Shown one piece after another: positions 8,350 through 17,520 of a stretch of 64,000 nt of DNA. A program made the position numbers and the translations under genes. The notes beneath the pieces were generated by a model. The model had not been told where the DNA came from and did no database searches. It worked only from the letters and a program-made list of their open reading frames with translations. Origin of the DNA: Opitutia bacterium (GTDB taxonomy: Bacteria > Verrucomicrobiota > Verrucomicrobiia > Opitutales > UBA953); NCBI GenBank assembly GCA_947470855.1, contig CANIUQ010000003.1:38888-102887 (forward strand), given 5' to 3'. Numbering within the stretch: position 1 is the first letter of the stretch; each line of letters starts with the position of its first letter.

Positions 8350-9502
8350 AGCCATCACTATCGCCCAAGATTTCGACTTCCAATCGCACATAAACCAATG
8401 GAATTGGCGGACGGAATCTTGCCTGTAAGCGTACAGCGTCTTTTTCCGTTGTAACAATCATCTCAGCTTTTGCTCTCAGGGCGGAGTCTAAAACCTCATC
8501 CAAGTCCTGATCATTAAAGGCATGGTGATCGAGGAACCGTCGATTCGAAACAATCTTTGCCCCCTCAGCTTTAAGAGTCTCTTCAAAGCGCTCGGGGGTT
8601 GCGATACCCGAAAAAGCCGCAATTCTTTTACCAGCCAAAGTTGATAAAGGAATACCCTTACGACCTTCGACTTCAATCAACTCCTTCGCACGGTGAGCGC
8701 AGGCAATAATCTCAGCTTTCGCATTATGCTGTCGAATGAGATTCACTAATTTTTCCGAAGGAGCACCCGTAGTCTTCGTAACAAAAACATAAGTCGCACG
8801 TTTTAAACTCGATATCGGTTCACGTAAAATACCACGTGGCAAAAGGCAGCCGTTGCCAAATGGATTTTGGCTATCGACTAACAACAAATTAATTTGTCCA
8901 CGGAGAGGTAAATACTGCAAACCGTCATCGAGCAGAATGGTATCCACACCAAAACGGCGTAAGGCGAATCGTCCGCCCTCAACGCGATCTCGGTCAACAA
9001 TCACGACGACACCATCGTTCACGAGGTTGCTCGCAAGCATGTAAGGCTCGTCGCCCGCCTCATCTGGACCCGCTAAAACGGATTTACCGTCGGAGACAAC
9101 GAGGGGGTCAGGACGACTTCCTTGGGTGAGCCAACGCCAGAAACTTTTAAGCAAAGAATCGCTCGAGCCCTTATAGCCTCGTGATAAAATGGCCACTTTG
9201 CGACCACGCCGGGCCAAAATTTGGGCCATTTTCATAACAATAGGGGTTTTTCCCGTTCCTCCGACGGTTAAATTACCCACGACCACCACCTTACAACCGA
9301 GGGGTGTATCCCGAAAAAGACGATTTCGATAGAGCCAAAGTCGGAGTCGTACAATGACGTTAAAAAGACACGAAAGAACGAATAAAAATGCCCCTAAAAG
9401 CATCGCACCAAGGCCCTTTTTACGCTCATAAACGACGTCTATGGCATAGGCAGCAATTGCCTCGCCGATTGCGGAAAATAGACCTCGTTGCTTTGCTGCC
9501 AT
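8300..9502 (-). CDS. lpxK: Tetraacyldisaccharide 4'-kinase LpxK
   Basis: LpxK adds the 4'-phosphate to the lipid A disaccharide at the inner membrane. The N-terminus has a hydrophobic anchor ([19 protein letters not shown]), then the variant Walker [35 protein letters not shown] and [12 protein letters not shown], all diagnostic. The C-terminal part has [14 protein letters not shown] and the family's [11 protein letters not shown] chose the internal ATG 9502 (about 400 residues); the track start at 9538 adds 12 residues and would leave little room for a promoter between it and divergent panD. The 3' end overlaps ppk1 by 50 bp in antisense. Its presence implies a lipid A outer membrane. Confidence 0.95.
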   Translation of the reverse strand: MAAKQRGLFSAIGEAIAAYAIDVVYERKKGLGAMLLGAFLFVLSCLFNVIVRLRLWLYRNRLFRDTPLGCKVVVVGNLTVGGTGKTPIVMKMAQILARRGRKVAILSRGYKGSSDSLLKSFWRWLTQGSRPDPLVVSDGKSVLAGPDEAGDEPYMLASNLVNDGVVVIVDRDRVEGGRFALRRFGVDTILLDDGLQYLPLRGQINLLLVDSQNPFGNGCLLPRGILREPISSLKRATYVFVTKTTGAPSEKLVNLIRQHNAKAEIIACAHRAKELIEVEGRKGIPLSTLAGKRIAAFSGIATPERFEETLKAEGAKIVSNRRFLDHHAFNDQDLDEVLDSALRAKAEMIVTTEKDAVRLQARFRPPIPLVYVRLEVEILGDSDGFNSAVERICLGASASR

Positions 9503-9570
9503 GAGACAAATTGATGCAAACTTGTTTGACGCAGGCAAGCCAACCGATTGAGAAGGGACGGCTCAGGGAC

Positions 9571-9972
9571 ATGCTTTATCATCTTTTACGCACTAAATTA
9601 CTCCGTGCCGAAGTTACCGGTGCACGTCCTGATTATGAAGGTTCGCTGGCGATCGACTCCGAACTCATGGCCTTGGTTGGCACCCTGCCTTACGAAAAAA
9701 TCCTCGTAGGAAATATTACCACGGGCGAACGTTTTGAAACCTATGCCATCCCTGCTCCAGCGGGCAGTCGTCAGGTATGTCTTAATGGTGCGACAGCCCA
9801 TTTGGGTAAAGCAGGGGACTTGCTTGTCGTGATGACTTTTGCTGAAGTTACCCCCGAAGAAGCCAAAAGCTGGAAACCTAAAACCGTCACCCTAGCGGAG
9901 CGCAATCAACGTATTGTTCGTCTCGATAACCCTGAAGCACCCTCCTCACTTCTCTCCACTTTCCACCAATGA
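9571..9972 (+). CDS. panD: Aspartate 1-decarboxylase PanD
   Basis: PanD decarboxylates aspartate to beta-alanine for pantothenate and coenzyme A. It is made as a proenzyme that cuts itself between Gly and Ser to form a pyruvoyl group; the cleavage site is seen in [12 protein letters not shown]. The early lysine ([11 protein letters not shown]), the [10 protein letters not shown] block with Arg and Tyr, and CLNGATAHL are also conserved. The start at ATG 9571 (preceded by AGGG) gives [18 protein letters not shown], the normal N-terminus. The protein carries a slightly long C-terminal tail. Its stop overlaps the start of the aminotransferase gene by four bases (ATGA), so the two are probably translated together. 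Confidence 0.95.
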   Translation: MLYHLLRTKLLRAEVTGARPDYEGSLAIDSELMALVGTLPYEKILVGNITTGERFETYAIPAPAGSRQVCLNGATAHLGKAGDLLVVMTFAEVTPEEAKSWKPKTVTLAERNQRIVRLDNPEAPSSLLSTFHQ

Positions 9973-11048
9973 GTTACCGTCTTTATATTCCAGGACCTCT
10001 GACTGTTTCAGAGTCTATCATCAAAGCCATGGGCAAGCCCATGATTGGACACCGTTCCAAAGACTTCGTGGCTCTCTATGAAGACATGCAACCTCGTCTG
10101 AAGAAAATGTTCTTCACCCAGGATCCAGTCTATCTCGGCACTAGCTCGGCATGGGGAGTCATGGAGGGTGCCCTCCGCAATGTTTGTCGCAAGGGTGTGC
10201 TTAATTGCATGAATGGCGCTTTTTCTGATAAATGGAATGATGTAGCCAAGCGTTGTGGAAAGTACGCCGAAGCCCTCTCTTTTGAATGGGGGAAGCCCGT
10301 TGACCCTGAAGCAGTACGTAAAGCCTTAGCGACGGGCAAATTTGACTGCATCACATTCATTCACTCCGAAACATCCACAGGAACCCTTTCTCCCATTGCT
10401 GACATTATGGCCGTGGTACGAGAGTTCCCTGACGTTATCTCCATTGCCGACTCGGTCAGTTCATTCTCCACTTTGCCGATTCATAAAGATGAACTCGGGA
10501 TTGATATTTTACTTACTGGTTCGCAAAAGGCCTTAGCTCTTCCTCCTGGACTGGCTATTTTTGCGGTCAGCGAGAGAGCCCGCGAGCGCGCCAAGCAAAG
10601 TCCCGATCGCGGTTACTATTTTGATCTGATTGAATTCCATGATAACCACAGCAAGGGCATGACACCTTCCACCCCTTGTATCTCCCTTCTCTTTGGATTG
10701 CAGCAGCGACTCATCGAAGTCGAAGCCGAGGGCTTAGAAAATCGCTACGAGCGCCATCGTCGACTCAATGAACGCATCCGTGAATGGGGTTTTGCCAAAG
10801 GCTTTACCTTACTTCCTGAAATCAAGTACGCCACTCGCGGTCTCAATTGTTTCAAAAACGATCGCAATGTCGACCTCGAGCGTCTCAATAAGACCCTAAA
10901 ATCACGCCATAAATTGGTCATCGATGGTGGTTACGGAAAACTTAAAGGTAAGACATTCCGTATCTCTAATATGGGCGATGAAACGGAAGCCACCATTGCA
11001 ACGCTCATTGCGGCCTTGGATGATGCTTTCGCAGAGCAAGGAATGTAA
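9969..11048 (+). CDS. Class V PLP-dependent aminotransferase
   Basis: 359 residues of the alanine-glyoxylate/serine-pyruvate aminotransferase family. [28 protein letters not shown] is the classic N-terminus, with the PLP lysine in [14 protein letters not shown], the Asp of [11 protein letters not shown] and [14 protein letters not shown]. The fold type I chain is complete, and the C-terminal small domain ends at [14 protein letters not shown]. The amino donor and acceptor cannot be read from sequence. The four-base overlap with panD raises the possibility of a link to aspartate or beta-alanine metabolism, but this is inference. It is followed 32 bp later by topB. Confidence 0.9.
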   Translation: MSYRLYIPGPLTVSESIIKAMGKPMIGHRSKDFVALYEDMQPRLKKMFFTQDPVYLGTSSAWGVMEGALRNVCRKGVLNCMNGAFSDKWNDVAKRCGKYAEALSFEWGKPVDPEAVRKALATGKFDCITFIHSETSTGTLSPIADIMAVVREFPDVISIADSVSSFSTLPIHKDELGIDILLTGSQKALALPPGLAIFAVSERARERAKQSPDRGYYFDLIEFHDNHSKGMTPSTPCISLLFGLQQRLIEVEAEGLENRYERHRRLNERIREWGFAKGFTLLPEIKYATRGLNCFKNDRNVDLERLNKTLKSRHKLVIDGGYGKLKGKTFRISNMGDETEATIATLIAALDDAFAEQGM

Positions 11049-11080
11049 CCGACTCTTGACCCTCGGTTATCATCCCACGC

Positions 11081-13798
11081 ATGCCTAAGAAATCGACCAA
11101 AACCCCCTCCGTCGAACCCGCCATCGCTGGTTCCAAGACTCTTGTCATTGCCGAGAAACCCTCGGTTGCTGCGGATCTTGCCAAAGTTCTTAAAGTACCC
11201 AAACGGGATGATTTTTTTGAAAATGACGAATGGGTCATCAGTTCAGCGGTCGGCCATTTAGTGAGACTCAAAGACCCGCAAGATTTAGATGAGAAATATA
11301 AACGGTGGTCCTTAAAAGATCTGCCCATTTTACCTGAGAAGTTCAACGGTAGCGTCTCCAGTGATATCTTAAAAATTATTACGGGTGATCGCCAAGATGG
11401 TTCCCGCTATAAACTCTTAAAAAAGCTAATTCAACGCCCAGATGTTGGCGCGATTGTCAATGCCTGCGATGCAGGACGTGAAGGTGAATTAATTCTTCAT
11501 CAAATTTATGTTTTAGCAGGACGGCAGTTACCAATTAAACGTCTTTGGCTTACCAGTATGACAGCCGAGGCGATCAAAGACAGCTTCGCCCACTTACTCA
11601 ACGCCGAAGCCAAGGCGGGACTTCTCGATTCAGCGGTGGGACGAGCTCAAGCCGACTGGCTAGTAGGCATGAATGCCAGTCGTTTTTCCACCATTCGCAT
11701 TGGCGGCGGTCGTCGTAATGAATCCTACTCAGTTGGACGCGTACAAACGCCAACGCTGATGTTAATTGTGCAACGTGAATTAGAAATTCGCGCCTTTCAG
11801 CCCAAAACATTTTGGAAAATTGAAGCAACTTTTCAGGTTAAAGCCGGACAGTATAAAGGTGTAGCCCAGGTTCCAGGAATCACCGATCGCAAAGAAGCCG
11901 AACGCTTTTTTGATGAGGCCCAAGCCAAAAAACTTGCCGAAGAATCTCAGTCCATCGGGGTTGGTACAGTTGCCGATGAGCGTAAACCCAAGAAGGAAAG
12001 TGCTCCTCGTCTTTTTGACCTAACCAGTTTACAACGAGAAGCCAACCGTCGTTTCGGGTTATCGGCCAAATCCACTTTAGGTGCTGCGCAAGCTCTTTAC
12101 GAAAAGTTTAAGGCGGTCACCTATCCACGTACGGATTCACAATATTTACCCGAGGATTATGTATCGAACGCACAAAATGTTTTATCCTCGCTGTCTGATG
12201 GACACACTGCGGGAACTCATGCACGCGAAGTTCTCTCCCAAGGTTGGGTGAAATCGGCTGGTAAACGGGTTTTTGATAACAAAAAAGTAAGCGATCACTT
12301 CGCGATTGTACCGACTGGGACGATTCCAGTTGAGATGAGTGAAGTGGAAAGAAAGATTTTTGACCTGATTGTACGTCGTTTTATTGGGGTCTTCTTCCCG
12401 ATGGCAGAATTCGAGGAAACCGTGCGGACCACAGCCGTCGGTCAACATACTTTTCGCACCACAGGTAAAGTCCTGGTGGTCGCAGGTTGGCGTGCGGTCT
12501 GGGGTCAAGAAGCCGACGCCGAGGAAGAAAAGGAAGGTTCAACTAACCTTCCCGCCCTCCAGTCTACTGATGGCACCCCACCCCAAGCGAAACTAGAAGT
12601 AGTCGAAACGAAACAAGATGCGACCAAACCTCCCGCTCGCTATAATGAAGCTTCTCTTCTTGGTGCGATGGAAAATGCGGGTAAGTTAGTGGATGACGAA
12701 GCATTGGCTGAGGCGATGAAAGAGCGCGGATTAGGGACCCCTGCAACGCGTGCTCAAACCATCGAAGGTTTACTCAATAATCAGTATATCGAACGCCAAG
12801 GCAAAGAACTCGTTCCTCTAGCGAAAGCTTTTCAACTTCATCAGTTCATTCATGCCAAAGGCTTAGCCTTTATTTCTGAACCACAGCTCACAGGCGAGTG
12901 GGAGTATCAGCTAAAACAAATCGAGCACGGTGACCTATCAGTCAAAAAGTTCATCCAAGATATTAAGGATCAAGTTCATATTATGGTGGAAAAAGGGAGT
13001 GCTGAAATTCCTCCCACCGTGGTTCAGCCTGAAATTCTTTCCCCCACTGACCACAAGCCACTACTGACTAACGGAGAAAGTTTTTTTTCGCAGGATCGCT
13101 CAGCGGATGGCAAAAAACCCATGCTGATTGTCTACGCTGGCATTAATGGACATACCGTTACTCCCGCTGAATTAGCTGAACTGATCGCCAAACGTCGCAT
13201 CGGACCATTTCACGATTTCAAATCCATGAAGTCTGGTAAAAACTTCACCGGCTTCATTGATTTAGTCGATGAAGATTCCATCGTGTCATGGAAAGATAAA
13301 CCAGCAACGACATCGGATGAGGGTGAAGCTAAGCCTAAGCGCAAAACCAAGCCAAAGCCTCCTTCTGGACGACTGAAGGCTATCTTACACCTTCCGCCGC
13401 GTGAAGGTGTAGACGGTAATCCCGATGCCTTCGACGCCGATTGGCCAGTCTTAGGCCTCTGCCCTATTTCTGGCTTACCCGTCCAACAAACACCTTCGGC
13501 CGGATACCGCGTCTGCCCCCAGAAAGCATTGGCTGCAGGAGCAAAGAAGACTTTTAGCCTTAATGCCGAGATGCTCAAAGCATCGATTACCCCCGAGGAT
13601 GTGAAGAGTTTATTGAATCAAGGTAAGACACCTCTGAAAAAGTTTATCTCTAGACGCACTAACCGTGGCTTTGAAGCCTTTCTCGTTGCTGACAAATCTA
13701 AGGGATGGTGGTTTGAGTTTCCTCCGCGTAAACCTAAAGCAGGAAAGAAGGCCGCAGTCGACTCCGACGCAAAGTCCAGCGACGGCAATCCCTTCTAA
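11081..13798 (+). CDS. topB: Type IA DNA topoisomerase (topoisomerase III-like)
   Basis: 905 residues. The Toprim domain starts with TLVIAEKPSVAADLAKVLKV and continues with the acidic motif in NACDAGREGELILHQIY. The catalytic tyrosine lies in AVTYPRTDSQYLPEDY, and SVGRVQTPTLMLIVQRE is typical of the TopB group. The chain continues through RGLGTPATRAQTIEGLL. The C-terminal ~250 residues are not classic zinc fingers. They contain FSQDRSADGKKPMLIVYAG, a basic PKRKTKPKPPSGR linker and a region with LGLCPISGLPVQQTPSAGYRVCP. The enzyme relaxes or decatenates DNA by single-strand passage. Its stop overlaps the convergent orphan by four bases. Confidence 0.93.
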   Translation: MPKKSTKTPSVEPAIAGSKTLVIAEKPSVAADLAKVLKVPKRDDFFENDEWVISSAVGHLVRLKDPQDLDEKYKRWSLKDLPILPEKFNGSVSSDILKIITGDRQDGSRYKLLKKLIQRPDVGAIVNACDAGREGELILHQIYVLAGRQLPIKRLWLTSMTAEAIKDSFAHLLNAEAKAGLLDSAVGRAQADWLVGMNASRFSTIRIGGGRRNESYSVGRVQTPTLMLIVQRELEIRAFQPKTFWKIEATFQVKAGQYKGVAQVPGITDRKEAERFFDEAQAKKLAEESQSIGVGTVADERKPKKESAPRLFDLTSLQREANRRFGLSAKSTLGAAQALYEKFKAVTYPRTDSQYLPEDYVSNAQNVLSSLSDGHTAGTHAREVLSQGWVKSAGKRVFDNKKVSDHFAIVPTGTIPVEMSEVERKIFDLIVRRFIGVFFPMAEFEETVRTTAVGQHTFRTTGKVLVVAGWRAVWGQEADAEEEKEGSTNLPALQSTDGTPPQAKLEVVETKQDATKPPARYNEASLLGAMENAGKLVDDEALAEAMKERGLGTPATRAQTIEGLLNNQYIERQGKELVPLAKAFQLHQFIHAKGLAFISEPQLTGEWEYQLKQIEHGDLSVKKFIQDIKDQVHIMVEKGSAEIPPTVVQPEILSPTDHKPLLTNGESFFSQDRSADGKKPMLIVYAGINGHTVTPAELAELIAKRRIGPFHDFKSMKSGKNFTGFIDLVDEDSIVSWKDKPATTSDEGEAKPKRKTKPKPPSGRLKAILHLPPREGVDGNPDAFDADWPVLGLCPISGLPVQQTPSAGYRVCPQKALAAGAKKTFSLNAEMLKASITPEDVKSLLNQGKTPLKKFISRRTNRGFEAFLVADKSKGWWFEFPPRKPKAGKKAAVDSDAKSSDGNPF

Positions 13799-14571
13799 AT
13801 TTTTTTCTCCCACTTTTGCCGAGGAATACGCTGTAAAAAAGGCACGTTAAGTTCCTCCTCAAAATAGCGTAAATGATTAAGATCATCGGGGCTACCATCC
13901 TCCATCGGAAGTAATTTTTCAATATACTGCTTTCGATACCAGAGGTAGGCCTCAACTTTTTTTCCACCCTCCCAATAAGATTTAGCGCAAAGGAAGTAAG
14001 CAAACCACGGGGCACCTCTCGACTCAGCTGCACGTCGATAATACTCTGCAGCCAACAGAGAATCTTTGAGTTTAATTTCAGAAAGTTGGCCTGCGGAAAT
14101 TAAGAGGCTGGGACTGCCACCAGTGTATTTCACGCCCTCTTCAAAAACCGTTAATCCGTGGCGGGCATATTTCTTAAAAATTTCATCTTGGATTTCCCGA
14201 GTAACTTTATTGTAGCCACCGCGACGACGAATTTCCCAATGTGCCATGTCATAGCCAATCACGCAGCCCGTGTTCTCCCAAAAATAACGTGAACGTGGTT
14301 CCAGTGCACAAGCCGTTCGCATTAAGGCCTCGCAAGCAGCACGATCCTTTTTTTCCCAGTAAACATAGCTACGAATCCACGTGCCATCAGCGATAATGTT
14401 ACGCAGTCCACCGAGAATACCTAAAAGTACGCCCTGCCCTAAGGATGGCTCGATTTCTTTACGACCAATTTCAGGAACGGAAGGTCGAATCTTTTGCCAG
14501 GAGGATTCGGAATACACTCCCGCGCCCAAAAGTAGCGTGCCTGCTAATAGCCATGTTGCACGATGCCACAT
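13795..14571 (-). CDS. Unrecognised membrane-anchored helical protein linked to ABC exporter
   Basis: 258 residues, not recognised. The N-terminus is hydrophobic (ATWLLAGTLLLGAGVY), so it is anchored or secreted. Further on are helical stretches that look like tetratricopeptide repeats, with ALMRTACALEPRSRYFWENTG and LLAAEYYRRAAESRGAPW as repeat-like units. The region GVLLGILGGLRNIIADGTWIRSYVYWE could be a second hydrophobic patch. It follows the ABC permease gene by two bases on the same strand, so it is very probably part of that exporter operon. Its stop overlaps the topB stop. A role as a periplasmic or membrane partner of the transporter is inference only. Confidence 0.7.
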   Translation of the reverse strand: MWHRATWLLAGTLLLGAGVYSESSWQKIRPSVPEIGRKEIEPSLGQGVLLGILGGLRNIIADGTWIRSYVYWEKKDRAACEALMRTACALEPRSRYFWENTGCVIGYDMAHWEIRRRGGYNKVTREIQDEIFKKYARHGLTVFEEGVKYTGGSPSLLISAGQLSEIKLKDSLLAAEYYRRAAESRGAPWFAYFLCAKSYWEGGKKVEAYLWYRKQYIEKLLPMEDGSPDDLNHLRYFEEELNVPFLQRIPRQKWEKKI

Positions 14572-14573
14572 CG

Positions 14574-15422
14574 TTAGATTTCGCGACGCTGAAAGGTCAA
14601 ACTCGCGAGAAACAGATAAGCGATGAGATAGAATCCGCCTGAAAGAATAGCTGCGGACACCGCCCCCGTCGCTACGGCACTCGGATCGAGTGCTAAGGCA
14701 TCACCGATATTGAATTGTTGGAGATTAGGTAAGAGACGACTAGCCAACCAGAGTAAAGCATGACTGAAAGGGTTTAATTCAGCAGGCTTAAAAAGGGCCT
14801 CTTGGGCAAGCCACTGTAATTGACCAGCCACAATCGTCATGGCACCGACAACAACCGCAAAAAGAAATGTGCGAGCAATGGTAGAAATAAGAAGAACCAT
14901 TGAGGTGACAACGCCCAGTCGGAACCACTGTAAAAGTGCGTGAGAGAAAACCCCTTCGAGACTAAACTGCGGAGCAACTTTTGCCGTTTGCTCAGCCAGA
15001 ATAACCAGCTCCTGCCAACGACCCCAAAGCATCACTCCCAGAAGGGTAGAAAGGACGAAGACAAAGAGTCCTAAGACAATCCAAATACCCGCAAACTTTC
15101 CTAGCAGAAACTCGGTCCGACTTACGGGCTTCGCGAGAAGAGTTAGAGCTGTGCGATTATCTATTTCAGCAAAAAGTAGCTGAGCCGTCATGACTAGGGC
15201 TAAAATGGATCCAAAGAAAAAGAGTCCGCCAAATCCAAAATCGGCAATGAATTTTAATTCTCCATGTCCAAAATCGAGAAAACGAAAAGCGAATGAGGAC
15301 AAAACCATCGCGGCACCGAGCACGATGAGGAAAGCGAAGAACCGTTGACGCACCGCCTCCAAGAAAGTCAATCGGGCCAACCAAAAGATTCGTAAGAGAG
15401 AGGGTTTCATTGATTTAAGCAT
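14574..15422 (-). CDS. ABC-2 type transporter permease
   Basis: 282 residues with about six hydrophobic segments (for example FFAFLIVLGAAMVLSSFAF, GGLFFFGSILALVMTAQLLFA, IWIVLGLFVFVLSTLLGVM and TFLFAVVVGAMTIVAG). AEIDNRTALTLLAKPVSRTEFLLGK is the cytosolic signature of ABC-2 permeases of the NosY/multicopper-resistance kind. The start is ATG 15422 or the in-frame ATG 15410; the first overlaps the ATPase gene end. It pairs with the ATPase encoded just before it. Substrate unknown. Confidence 0.88.
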   Translation of the reverse strand: MLKSMKPSLLRIFWLARLTFLEAVRQRFFAFLIVLGAAMVLSSFAFRFLDFGHGELKFIADFGFGGLFFFGSILALVMTAQLLFAEIDNRTALTLLAKPVSRTEFLLGKFAGIWIVLGLFVFVLSTLLGVMLWGRWQELVILAEQTAKVAPQFSLEGVFSHALLQWFRLGVVTSMVLLISTIARTFLFAVVVGAMTIVAGQLQWLAQEALFKPAELNPFSHALLWLASRLLPNLQQFNIGDALALDPSAVATGAVSAAILSGGFYLIAYLFLASLTFQRREI

Positions 15423-16272
15423 CGCGACTGCCAGTGACTAATTCGCGGAAGAGATCTTCCAGAGAACGTCGAGGGTGAGTAATAGAAGTTACGTGAGCAC
15501 CCTGTGCTTGCAATGCCGCTTCAGCCGCAGCCTGGGCCGCAGGCGTGAGATGCTCGACGGTAATGACATGCTTATCGCGACGTGCGAGCACTTCATCAAC
15601 CCGTCCTTCAAGGACGAGACGACCTCGATCCATAATCGCGATACGGTCACAAACTTGTTCAACCTGGCCCAAGAGATGTGAGCAAAGCACCACCGTCTTT
15701 CCTTTATCTCGCATGGAGTGAATCATTTTGCCGATGGCAGCTGAACCAACGGGGTCGACTCCAGCCGTTGGTTCATCGAGAATAACCAATTCGGGATCAT
15801 GGACAATCGCTTGCGCAAAACCAATGCGCTGCAACATACCCTTGGAGTAGGTAGCAATTGTCCGATTCCCCGCTTCGGACATAGACGCGAGAGCGAGGGC
15901 TTCTTCGACAGCCGAATCGAGTTGAGACGGAGCAACACCACTGAGTCTCGCACAATAGCGGACTAATTCACGACCCGTTAGAAATTTATGGAAGTAAGGA
16001 GCTTCGGGTAAAAATCCGGTGCGCTGTCGAGCAGAACTCGTCGCAGAAGGATAACCTAGAATAGAGATTTTCCCTGAAGTAGGTGCAACTAAGCCAAGAA
16101 TAATTTTTAGCGTCGTACTTTTCCCACAACCATTAGGACCTAATAATCCAAAGACCTGGCCACGGGGAATTTCCAGGCAAAGATTATCAACGGCACGAAG
16201 TTTAAGTCCGCGTATTCCAACACGAAAATCTTTAGTCAACCCTTGGACCGAAATCGCCGAATTCGCACTCAT
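15415..16272 (-). CDS. ABC transporter ATP-binding protein
   Basis: 285 residues with a complete nucleotide-binding domain: Walker A GLLGPNGCGKSTTLK, Q-loop near RQRTGFLPEAPYF, signature YSKGMLQRIGFAQA, Walker B LVILDEPTAGVDP and the switch His in VVLCSHLLGQVE. A C-terminal ~65-residue extension (VITVEHLTPAAQAAAEAAL) ends in LEDLFRELV, common in drug/lipid-type ABC-2 exporters. It overlaps the acylphosphatase gene by four bases upstream and the permease gene downstream, so the operon is translationally coupled. Substrate cannot be told from sequence. Confidence 0.92.
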   Translation of the reverse strand: MSANSAISVQGLTKDFRVGIRGLKLRAVDNLCLEIPRGQVFGLLGPNGCGKSTTLKIILGLVAPTSGKISILGYPSATSSARQRTGFLPEAPYFHKFLTGRELVRYCARLSGVAPSQLDSAVEEALALASMSEAGNRTIATYSKGMLQRIGFAQAIVHDPELVILDEPTAGVDPVGSAAIGKMIHSMRDKGKTVVLCSHLLGQVEQVCDRIAIMDRGRLVLEGRVDEVLARRDKHVITVEHLTPAAQAAAEAALQAQGAHVTSITHPRRSLEDLFRELVTGSRDA

Positions 16273-16550
16273 CGTTTAATGGTAAATTGATTCGTCGTAC
16301 GAACGCCAGAAAAGTTACGCATATCTACCTGCCGAATATGGCCATCGAGGGTAGTTAAAATACTGGCCGTGAAGGCCTCAATTTCGTTTTCCGCCCCTTC
16401 GACATGAAGGTAAACACGCCCATCAGCCAAATTTTGGACAAAGCCGGTAACATCGTATCCACGTGCGATACCTAAAACTTGGGCGCGAAAACCGACCCCC
16501 TGAACATGGCCTGTATACCAAACTTCGCGATGGGAGACATGGGTTGACAT
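16269..16550 (-). CDS. acyP: Acylphosphatase
   Basis: Small enzyme that hydrolyses acyl phosphates. The catalytic arginine lies in GHVQGVGFRAQV and the catalytic asparagine in GFVQNLADGRVYLHVEG, both in the expected places. I placed the start at ATG 16550 (about 93 residues, normal for the family) rather than the track start at 16589, which adds 13 non-family residues. It is the first gene of the acyP-ABC ATPase-permease-orphan operon. It is divergent from tatA, with 57 bp between the starts. A functional link to the ABC exporter is not evident. Confidence 0.93.
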   Translation of the reverse strand: MSTHVSHREVWYTGHVQGVGFRAQVLGIARGYDVTGFVQNLADGRVYLHVEGAENEIEAFTASILTTLDGHIRQVDMRNFSGVRTTNQFTIKR

Positions 16551-16607
16551 TTTTACGGTTTCCCCGATGTTTGGTAGGGTTTCATCCACCGCAATCCTTC
16601 TTTATCT

Positions 16608-16892
16608 ATGCATCTCCCTCTCGCCGTTCTCGATGCCCCCATTTTCTGGGCTATTATTGGTATTGGTATTTTGCTCTTCGGTGGATCCAAACTTCCCGAA
16701 CTTGCTCGTGGTTTAGGTAAGGCGAAGAAAGAATTTAAAAAGGCCTCGGAAGAGGTTGAGGATGAAGTTCGTAGTGCCGTGGAGGAAGACGAACGTCGCC
16801 AATCCCGCCTTCGTCGAATTGAAGAAGAAGAGCGTGCCAAGATTCGAGCTCGTATTGAGGAAGAAGAGCGCCTAAAAGGAAAACAAAACTAA
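16608..16892 (+). CDS. tatA: Twin-arginine translocase subunit TatA/TatB family
   Basis: 94 residues with one N-terminal membrane helix (FWAIIGIGILLFG), then the diagnostic hinge GGSKLPELARGLGKAKKEFKKA and a highly charged amphipathic tail rich in Glu and Arg (RRIEEEERAKIRARIEEEER). TatA forms the pore-like part of the Tat system for folded proteins in the inner membrane. No tatC is seen nearby. The Phe-Gly pair FGG before the amphipathic helix supports TatA over TatB. A rho-independent terminator follows directly. Confidence 0.93.
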   Translation: MHLPLAVLDAPIFWAIIGIGILLFGGSKLPELARGLGKAKKEFKKASEEVEDEVRSAVEEDERRQSRLRRIEEEERAKIRARIEEEERLKGKQN

Positions 16893-16898
16893 TACCTT

Positions 16899-16923
16899 AG
16901 GGGCCAAAAGGCCCCTTTTCTTT
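16899..16923 (+). terminator. Rho-independent terminator after tatA
   Basis: Perfect seven-pair stem AGGGGCC/GGCCCCT with an AAAA loop, followed by TTTTCTTT. It starts about six bases after the tatA stop and ends just before the ribE start, so ribE must have its own promoter or be reached by readthrough. Confidence 0.88.
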
Positions 16924-16927
16924 GGCT

Positions 16928-17518
16928 ATGTTTACGGGATTGGTTCAGGCAACAGGTAAAGTTATCGCACTCGATAAAACACCTCAGGGTGGTGTACGAT
17001 TACAGATTGAATCTACCCTCTTTGAAAAGGTTTCTCCCGGCGCAAGTATCGCGGTCAATGGTTGCTGCCTCACTGTCACCGACCCCCTGCCCTCCCGTGC
17101 CACCTTCGATTTACTTGGTACAACTTTGTCGCTGACCAATCTAGGAAATCTAAAAATAGGTTCTCTGGTTAATCTTGAACCAAGCGTTCGTCCCACTGAC
17201 CCGATGGGAGGGCATTTTGTTACGGGTCATATCGATGCTTGTGGAACCATTCTTTTTTGGGGGCCTGACGGCGCCGATTGGAGATTAGACATTAAAGCAC
17301 CCCCTGCGATTACACGCTATCTTGTCACGAAAGGCTGTATCGCAGTCGACGGAATGTCTTTAACTGTTGCCGAGCTACTCCCTGAAGGGTTTCGGATTTG
17401 GATTATTCCTCACACCCTAGAAGTAACTAATCTCGCACAACGAATTTCGGGCGATAGGGTTAACTTAGAGGCTGATTTGTTGGCAAAATATACGGAAAAA
17501 CTTTTAGCAAAAAGCTAA
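16928..17518 (+). CDS. ribE: Riboflavin synthase alpha subunit
   Basis: The enzyme dismutates two lumazine molecules to give riboflavin. Its two similar barrel halves are visible: MFTGLVQATGKV with VNGCCLTVTD and TNLGNLK in the first, then GGHFVTGHID, GCIAVDGMSLTVAELL and IPHTLEVTNLAQR in the second. Length (196 residues) is usual. The ATG at 16928 gives the canonical MFTGLVQ start; the track's TTG at 16922 adds two residues and lies inside the T tract of the terminator. The stop is only two bases from the convergent DUF374 gene stop. Confidence 0.96.
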   Translation: MFTGLVQATGKVIALDKTPQGGVRLQIESTLFEKVSPGASIAVNGCCLTVTDPLPSRATFDLLGTTLSLTNLGNLKIGSLVNLEPSVRPTDPMGGHFVTGHIDACGTILFWGPDGADWRLDIKAPPAITRYLVTKGCIAVDGMSLTVAELLPEGFRIWIIPHTLEVTNLAQRISGDRVNLEADLLAKYTEKLLAKS

Positions 17519-17520
17519 AG

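Noticed and set aside
14445-14642. ORFs antisense to the ABC operon (14381-14642)
   Set aside because: Shadow frames of the permease and orphan genes with no recognisable protein features.
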